Part shown: piece by piece, positions 57,150 to 64,000 of the stretch
Position numbering within the stretch: position 1 is the first letter of the stretch
How the letters are laid out: each line of letters starts with the position of its first letter
NCBI GenBank assembly: GCA_951799445.1
Contig: OX637296.1
Location: 15,624,001 to 15,688,000, forward strand
Length of the DNA: 64,000 bases
Origin: Pseudisothecium myosuroides
Taxonomy: Eukaryota; Streptophyta; Bryopsida; Hypnales; Lembophyllaceae
Direction of reading: 5' to 3'
Program-made: the position numbers and the translations under genes
The notes under the pieces: model-generated
Told to the model about the DNA's origin: nothing
Databases searched by the model: none
The model's input: the letters and a program-made list of their open reading frames with translations, nothing else

Positions 57150-58300
57150 CGCTCATACTCCGAGTGCGCCACGGGACCAGTCCGCCGCGCCGGCCACGCA
57201 GACGACGAACTCAAAGATCGCTACTCAAAACACCTCAAACTCTCTGAAACCGGGCGAATCCCTACCCAAACTTCAGACTCCCCCAAACTCTGCAATTTTC
57301 GCACAAAAAACTTCAAACCAAAAAACTCACAGACCCACTAGCTCCAGACAAAACATTCCCACACCAGAAATCAGTCTCTAAAAAACGCCATCTCCCAGTA
57401 ACCCAAATAAACTAACGCGAATTCAAACGTAACAACCCCGAATTCAAAACGACTCCACGTCTCCCACGTAAATACGAACCCAAATTCGAAAAACCTTCAA
57501 ATCGTCACCTCCCGGTAGAACCTTACCCGCATTTCGCAATCTGAGCTGCGAAAGGGGGAAATCAAACTAAAGACGACTACGCAAATGCCAAGCGAACGCT
57601 TTGATTATCGGAAACGGAATGTACGTCGCGTGGCGAGATCGGATTGAAACTCTTCGCCACGTACAAAGTCTCGATCACACAAATTGCGAACCCCAATTGG
57701 AATGGTTCCCCTCGTGGCCTTGCCCGCATTACTTTCGCAGTCTGCTGCGTTGCGAAAGGGGCCGATAGCAAGACGGCTGCGAATAGGCCAAGCGAGCGCT
57801 TTGTAGTGGATTTGGGGGAGTTCCCGATCGAGAGTCCGCAGCTAGCCGCGTGCGTCGCGGATTAAGCGCCTGGAGGCTGTTGGTGAGATTCGAGTGAGCG
57901 CAGGCAGGGCCTTGACATTTGAGGTTTGCGAGTTGCGAGTTGCACGGTTGGGAGCCGAGAGCATTTTTTGGAGGGTGGGCCAGACGGGGAGTATGGGTGG
58001 GATTTGTGCGGGGGGTCCTGTCGCGTGGGAGAACTGGCGTGGCGAGTTGTGGATTCGCCGGCGTCGCAGCTTGCGACCGGAATTTCAGAAGCACTGGGAG
58101 TTCGTGATTGCATGGGAAAAGGGGAATCGATAGCTTTACAATTTGGGCCTCCGTCGGTGGGGGCGATGGGCTTGGCCGGGGAAGGTCGGTCGCTGTTGGT
58201 CAACCGTGGACTCCCTTTGACGCTGGGTTTTCTTTTTAGGCAATTAAATGCCCAATTTCCTAAAAAAAAATGTGCAGCTTCAAGCCTATAGAAAAAAAAG
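57150..58300 (-). promoter_or_regulatory. GC-rich 5' flank of the histidine kinase gene
   Basis: Base composition stays GC-rich for about 1.1 kb upstream of the start codon, then returns to AT-rich repeats. Open frames here have no recognisable domain. Probably promoter and 5' UTR. Confidence 0.45.
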
Positions 58301-58639
58301 GGGGTAAATGTGTTAAAAAATGCCAACCTGCAATAATAGCCGTGCACACTATTGCCACATGTTTCCAAAACCTCATTTCATTCATTGTGTAGAGCTAGCA
58401 TATACAAAAATTGCATACAAAAAATACATATTCAAAATTGCATACTCTAAATTGGCCTCCTTCAATTCAAAACCCCAGAATGAAGGAGCCACGAAACTTA
58501 GAACCTTCTTGAAAAAAAGGCCACACAACCATTTGTCCAAAAACCAAAAAAAAAAACCTGCTTGACGGACCAAAACGGACACAGCTGTCTACAGGGATTG
58601 TTTTTTCATTTATTTTGGAAAGTGCACAAAAAAAGAGGG

Positions 58640-58935
58640 ATGCAGCAGGGTTTTTTTTCGTTTTTGATGAAGTGCCATAGTGGCAATATTGAATGTTATA
58701 GTGGTGCTCCAAATTTCAACATTCATCCACATATTGGATAGAAAATATCATATTAGCACATATCACTTATCCATAATTCAATTTTCATCTAGAATTTGGC
58801 AATTTCATCCATGATTTTATTTTTATTTGAAGTTTTCAAGTGATTTTCCACCTTTTTACTACCATTTTTTTCTATAGGTTTAGTGCCACGCCAAAAAATT
58901 TGGTGCAATGTTGCGCCAAATTGCCTAAAAAACAA
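58640..58935. repeat. Dispersed repeat C, copy 2
   Basis: Homologous to 39085-39360 in the same orientation. It ends just before the TA-flanked element beginning at 58955. Confidence 0.65.
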
Positions 58936-58954
58936 TACTTGGGATGCAGTTGTT

Positions 58955-60015
58955 TAAGGTGAAGGCACCAATAATCGATCACTTTAGCAATTCTACACAT
59001 GATCTGGAGTAGTATGGAGTATAAGGTAGGTACACCGATATGTGCCACTGACCTTAAAGCGCCATCTTTACTATGTGTATTCCATTTCCAAAATGAGTTT
59101 TGTACCTATGTGGAAGAAACGCTTTTAGAATCAAACTTTGTTCCTTAATAACTTTTGCATAAAGTAGAAACACCCATTAGCGTCCATGTTCCCATTCCTA
59201 TACCTTAGACTATTACTAAATCTGTCCCTAGACTTCCCATTAATGTGTTCTTGAAATGCTTAGCTCTGATTTGATGACGCATTTGAAAGACACATACCTA
59301 ATTCTCATTTGTTGACTACTAATTTTTGGGTCCACTTATGTGACAGTTTCAATAGTTTAGTAAGCCGTCACTTTGAAAAGTCATAGAAATTACATACCAC
59401 ATTTGAAAAAGCTAATTTTTTTTAATATTCATCACTTTCACTCTTTAATACTACAAAATATTATATTTACAAAAAAGTGCCTCCAACTATTTTGAATTGC
59501 TAATATTGACAGTTTTGGGTGCTTCCACCGAACAATATTCAAATGCCATGTTCTCTGGTGCGTTAGAACCTCTTTTCAAGTGCCAAAAGAACATATGAAA
59601 ATTTGACCAATCTAATAATAGTAATTAGGTTCAATAGCAAAAAATGGCGATTTAGGATGTACCTTCCTTAAGGCAAAGCAAATATTTTCCTATGTGCAAA
59701 GATAGAAATGACAGGGATTGCAAAAATTTTGGTAATTTTATTGATGAAATTGAAATTATTATGAATTTTAGAAGCCAAAAGTTGGTCTAGACCCATGACC
59801 AATGTCTAGACTATTCCAAAACCGCTCATTTAAGAGACTACTTCTTGTTCACTTTAGCACTCCAAACCAAGTACATGTGTCGTGACAAAAATGGCTGAAT
59901 TAATGGTTGAAACCAAAAACTAATGGTTAAAAATGAGTCCCAACTTTTTCTAGAATTTTAGACCCCCTACTGATTGCCGATGGGGTGGTAGTTGGTAATG
60001 GGTGCCTTCACCTTA
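58955..60015 (+). mobile_element. TA-flanked family element F5, longest simple copy
   Basis: Ends TAAGGTGAAGGCACCAATAA and TAATGGGTGCCTTCACCTTA are inverted with one mismatch. Interior blocks (ATTTTAGAAGCCAAAAGTTG, ACCAATGTCTAGACTATTCC) match 13280-13380 and, inverted, 12500-12700. It contains weaker internal termini (about 59024 and 59161), suggesting nested copies. No transposase frame. Confidence 0.7.
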
Positions 60016-60745
60016 CTTCTATAAAAATTGATGAAATATGCAAAGTGTGGATGAAACATAAATTATTCATTCAAAAGAGTATAAGATAGGAGGCTCAAAA
60101 AACGCTCATCTAAGGGCTGGTCCGCCTTTTTCATGTATTTCTTTTCATGGGAATATTTTTAGCTCACTTTTCAGACAAAGAATAATAGATGAGGAATCTA
60201 ATGCAAGTGGTTTCATATTTTTTAAAGCATTATTGAATTAGTTATGGATTTTCAAACAAGTTGTGTCGTAGGTGTCTATTTTTGACCTCAGGTTTTCCAT
60301 GAATCGTTCACTTACAATTCTAAAGAAAAATGGAGAAAGCAAAGAGAATGATTGGGTCTTGCAATTAATAATGTTTTTTTCCTCTATGATGCATTCAATG
60401 ACTATGGTGGTCAATTTACAAACCACCTCATGTCCATTTTACAGCTATTTTTAGAGGCGGTTATCAATGCCCGTTCAATTCTAGAACCTCCTATCTTACA
60501 TTCATCTCCAAAAGAGAAATATTGTCTTTAGAATTCATGGCAAATTAACATTTTATTCAATGAATATGGAGGAATATATTGCCTAATATTCCTTCAAAAA
60601 AATTGTATTGCTTTTGAGAGAAACATCACTTACAAAAAAAATGATGTTGTGGAGTACAATACACCTAAATAATTATTTATTATAGATATATAATTGGTTA
60701 GTATACAACGCCACTACTACAACTGATGTTGAATAGTATGTCTTT

Positions 60746-61200
60746 GTGATAAATAGTTGAGACCATACTATCTATGTTGGATGTAATAAGGTAGCAACAC
60801 CCATAACCATTATTGTACCCATAACCATCACCTCTACAATCTTAGAAAATCTATGAAAGTGAATAGATGTGATTACAATGAAGTACAACAAATGAACATC
60901 AGACCCTAGTGTTGGTTGGTATTAGGTGCATTTGTAGTGAATTCTTTAAAAATTCACAACTTATTCTCTCAGTATTCAAATATTACATTCATGGCCAATT
61001 TCATTAAAATAGCGGTTGTGATAAATAGTTGAGACCATACTATCTATGTTGGATGTAATAAGGTAGCAACACCCACAACCATTATTGTACCCATAACCAT
61101 CACCTCTACAATCTTGGAAAATCTGTGAAAAATTCACAACTTATTCTCTCAGTATTCAAATATTACATTCATGGCCAATTTCATTAAAATAGCGGTATTT
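60746..61200 (+). repeat. Partial tandem duplication at the left side of element F6
   Basis: GTGATAAATAGTTGAGACCA... at 60746 recurs at 61018 (offset 272), and TTATTCTCTCAGTATTCAAA at 60961 recurs at 61141 (offset 180). The second copy therefore lacks about 92 bp present in the first. Very high identity indicates a recent event. Confidence 0.88.
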
Positions 61201-62327
61201 TGTTAATTTGGCACTTTTAGCAGTTGAGACCGCACACTCTAAACTGTTAAATCTATACCTGTATTAGATTTTTGTGCCCACAATTTTTGCACAAGTGTAA
61301 AAATCCTACAAAAGTCCTACAACCCGCCATGTGGCAACCACCACAAATAGTGATGCCACCAAGGTTTGAACCATGGACCTCCAAGTTGAGGCCCAAGGTT
61401 CTTAACAATCCAATGCACCACCAACTCACACATGTGTCCAAAGTAGGAGTTGAAAGTTATTTACCAAGTTTTTGCAATTTTTTTCCAAGTGCTTTGTAAA
61501 ATCAGCAGACTTCAGACCTCATTTAGGCATAATAAATCAATTTTCTTCAAAAAACTTTGAACTAAGAAAAGTTGTAAAATTAAATTAGATTTCATCTCCA
61601 AAAATCCGTTTGTGATTCAGAGATTTTTATAAAAAGTTATGGACAAAATTCAGAGACAGATTTGTAAATGTAAAACAATTGTCCATTCTGACCTGTCTCT
61701 GAATTTTGTCCATAACTTTTTATAAAAATCTCTGAATCACAAACGGATTTTTGGAGGTGAAAGTTAATTTAATTTTACAACTTTTCTTAGTTCAAAGTTT
61801 TTTGAAAAAAATTGATTTATTATGCCTAAATGAGGTCTAAGGTCTGCTGATTTTACAAAGCACTTGGAAAAAAATTGCAAAAACTTGGTAAATAACTTCT
61901 AACTCCTACTTTGGACACATGTGTGAGTTGGTGGTGCATTGGATTATTAAGAACCTTGGGCCTCAACTTGGAGGTTCACGGTTCAAACCTTGGTGCCATC
62001 ACTATTTGTGGTGGTTGTCACATGGCGGGTTGTAGGAATTTTACACTTGTGTAAAAATTGTAGGCATTGTAACAATGCAATAAAATTGTAAATTAACGTG
62101 CGCATCCATGAAGCAATAGTAACCACACAATAATCATTGACATTTCGTAGGGTTCCAACTTTGTGATGAAGGTTTGAAAATGGCATATGGAATATTGCCA
62201 TTTTAATGAAATTCGCCATATTCAAAAGTGCATAAGCATCATTTTTCTCCTGTAATTTGTTGGATGTTTAGTAATAATAATCATATTCAAAATCCTTAAT
62301 TTGACGGTTATGGGTGTTGCTACCTTA
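60787..62327. mobile_element. TA-flanked family element F6 containing a long inverted repeat
   Basis: Left TAAGGTAGCAACACCCATAA and right TTATGGGTGTTGCTACCTTA are exact inverses, and the match continues (CC on the left, GG on the right). 1541 bp; it contains the duplication at 60746-61200 and the inverted repeat 61279-62061. No transposase frame. Confidence 0.75.
61279..62061. repeat. Long inverted repeat (arms about 380 and 370 bp, 33-nt loop) with tRNA-like boxes
   Basis: Left arm 61279-61659, loop 61660-61692, right arm 61693-62061. Near-perfect complementarity except for an 11-bp extra duplication in the left arm (ATCCTACAAAAGTCCTAC) and scattered mismatches. In the right arm, read on the plus strand, TGAGTTGGTGG (about 61925) and GGTTCAAACC (61981-61990) fit Pol III A and B boxes at tRNA-like spacing; the left arm has them on the minus strand. 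A transcript through both arms would fold into a long double-stranded RNA. Confidence 0.88.
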
Positions 62328-64000
62328 TAAAAAGCCTTCCATTGGGGCTAGGATTTTTCCTTAAAGTAGGGTTTTGTGATTCCAAATATAAAGTCAAGTT
62401 TTCCAAAGTATATCATCTATGGTAAGTATTCTGCTCCTACATTTTTTACAAGTTACTTTTGGGAGGAGAGCTCCAAATTTTGATTTTCCCAAGGAAGGCT
62501 TGTAGCAATAGTATAAAGGAATTCAAGCTAGATCAGATCTAATCTTGTGGAATTTTGATTCTGAAAAAATAAAATAAAATAAATCTAAATATGGATGATA
62601 ATATTTGGAGACTTTGAATTTGTATTTGGAATCAAGGACCTTGAATTAGTCGTAAAATATTATTAATCTACAAAATTAACTCCTTAAAGATTGAAAATAA
62701 TTTAAATTTCCAAAATTGTAAAGATGTATTATAAAATGCAATTTAGAATAACAATCTAATGATGAATCTCAAACAATAGTTATAAAATATGATCCATAAA
62801 TGTAACCATACAATATGAATTAAAATGGATCAAAATCATCATTTTGGATTAAATAAAAATAAATAAAAATAAAAATAGACAAGTATCAATTGCCAGTCGT
62901 TACATTTTCAATTACAAAAAATGTCTATAATTTGTGGATTTTTCTATAAGTAGTTAAATAGGATTATATTTGTGATTTTGACAAGAATTTTTTCCTTTAA
63001 GTTCAAATGTGAAGTTTTAATCACAATGATTTTTGAAGATTTTTGTTTTTTATTTTTTATTCAAGTTGCTTTTGAAAGGTCATTTTTTTGAACTACTAAA
63101 ATTATCTTTTGTGATTAGACCTACAAGTATCCCTTGAATTTTAGGCCTCCGGAGTACTGCTCTACAACCCTCCAAGGTACTCTGAAATTTGTTTTTTTTG
63201 AGTTGAAAAAATCATTTTCTCCCTATTCCCGCCCACCTAAAATTGCAGTGGCAATGGTGCAGGACCCGAGTTTTAAGAGTTTAAAATTTATTTAAATTAA
63301 ATTAAATTAAATTATTAATAATAATAATGATAATAATCTTTAAAAAAATTTAATTTAAAAAAAAAAAAGACCCTCAAAATCTGACTGTTGCGGTGAGCAG
63401 TCAGCTTGGTTGACTGCTCACTACGGCACTTTTCCAGAGTGACAGACCAAGTTTTGAAATAGCTTGGTTTGTCACTCTGGAGCAGCCTTCCGGTGGGCTA
63501 AAATTTTCTCTAATGAAGAAAGAATGCTTGAGCAATATGAATCAATGGCATGGATCTCAAATGTTTATTCCATTGATTTGTGTAGAGCATTTTTCCTTCT
63601 TTTTTATTTTTCTTGAAACTTCCAAAATGTATTGTAATTACATGAAGTACAGTTGGGTACTGAAAGCTTACAAACCGCCTTTTTGAGCCATTGAATTTTT
63701 TTGGTACAATGTGGATTATAATTGGTATTTTTTTGGTAAGCATAATTTTCATTGCATCCTTACGCAATTCCAATGAAGTTTACCAAATTTCAGTTTCAAA
63801 AAAGCAAAATTCCATTTTTGGTGAATTTTTGAAGTCAATTTTCATGATTTTACATAATATTTTAATGAAAACAATTGGTGGTGAATATTTTTAATTCAAT
63901 TGCATGGATATGTAGGGAACATCCATATGCACATCTTTCATATTAAAAAACACCCCTTTAAGTAACAAAAATATAATCTATTAAGAATTCAACGTGAGGT
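62328..64000. other. Gene-free AT-rich stretch
   Basis: No supported gene. Contains an (AATAAA)/(ATTAA) low-complexity region near 63288-63370 and the two hairpins listed separately. Confidence 0.5.
63393..63480. repeat. Two adjacent stem-loops
   Basis: Stem 1: GTGAGCAGTCA (63393) with TGACTGCTCAC (to 63421), perfect. Stem 2: CCAGAGTGACAGACCAAG (63434-63451) with CTTGGTTTGTCACTCTGG (63463-63480), 18 pairs with a single change, 11-nt loop. No T-run follows directly, so they are not simple terminators. Confidence 0.85.

Noticed and set aside
56058..57341. 427-codon plus-strand frame opposite the histidine kinase membrane exon
   Set aside because: The composition (His/Arg/Pro-rich) is that of an antisense shadow; the minus strand carries the MASE1 sensor with proper splice sites.
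61925..61995. Intact tRNA gene
   Set aside because: A- and B-box-like sequences are present, but no proper acceptor or anticodon stem could be folded; better described as a tRNA-derived repeat.

Overview
The window reads as nuclear DNA of a green plant (Streptophyta). It contains spliced genes with GT-AG introns, a plastid-type starch synthase I, a plant-style LRR receptor kinase, a plant-type UMP-CMP kinase, and large AT-rich intergenic spaces full of non-autonomous transposons. One hybrid histidine kinase has a MASE1 membrane sensor, which together with the other genes fits an early-diverging land plant or a relative rather than a typical flowering plant. I cannot resolve the species.

Five protein-coding genes can be assembled, each with continuous reading frame across its splice junctions: (1) an LRR receptor-like kinase, 14058-19263 plus, 17 exons, 852 aa; (2) a FAR-17a/AIG1-family membrane hydrolase, 27479-30109 plus, 7 exons, 229 aa; (3) UMP-CMP kinase, 34487-36894 plus, 7 exons, 233 aa; (4) starch synthase I, 42735-44621 minus, 628 aa with no intron; (5) a MASE1 hybrid histidine kinase, 50903-57149 minus, 7 exons, 1081 aa. 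They share no pathway: two are membrane signalling receptors, one is cytosolic nucleotide metabolism, one is plastid starch synthesis and one is a membrane lipid-hydrolase-like enzyme. The exons are clearly richer in G+C than their surroundings.

Layout. 1-3655 is the 3' part of a decayed LINE, itself interrupted by a TIR element. 3.7-13.9 kb is gene-free and packed with small transposons: units bounded by TTAA, a pogo/Emigrant-like MITE, a CACTA-type MITE with a 3-bp target duplication, roughly 80-bp foldback MITEs, and three members of a TA-flanked family. 14-19.3 kb holds the receptor kinase; 19.3-26.8 kb is AT-rich and gene-free; a 0.5-kb dispersed repeat then abuts the 5' side of the AIG1-like gene. 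30.1-34.4 kb and 36.9-42.7 kb are repeats, including a 572-bp Stowaway-like element. 44.6-50.9 kb holds a GC-rich flank, a SINE-like repeat, a ~92-bp tandem repeat and further small elements. 57.2-64 kb contains a GC-rich flank of the kinase gene, then more TA-flanked elements and a ~0.78-kb inverted repeat carrying tRNA-like Pol III boxes.

The most unusual signals are two abundant small-transposon families recognisable from their ends (TTAA-CCYYTAAA type and TA-AGGTRGMARCACC type), the long hairpin with a tRNA-like promoter in each arm, the MASE1 histidine kinase with a duplicated linker, the intron-free starch synthase I, and a receptor kinase joining features of two LRR-VIII subgroups. No rRNA, intact tRNA, CRISPR array or organelle sequence was recognised.
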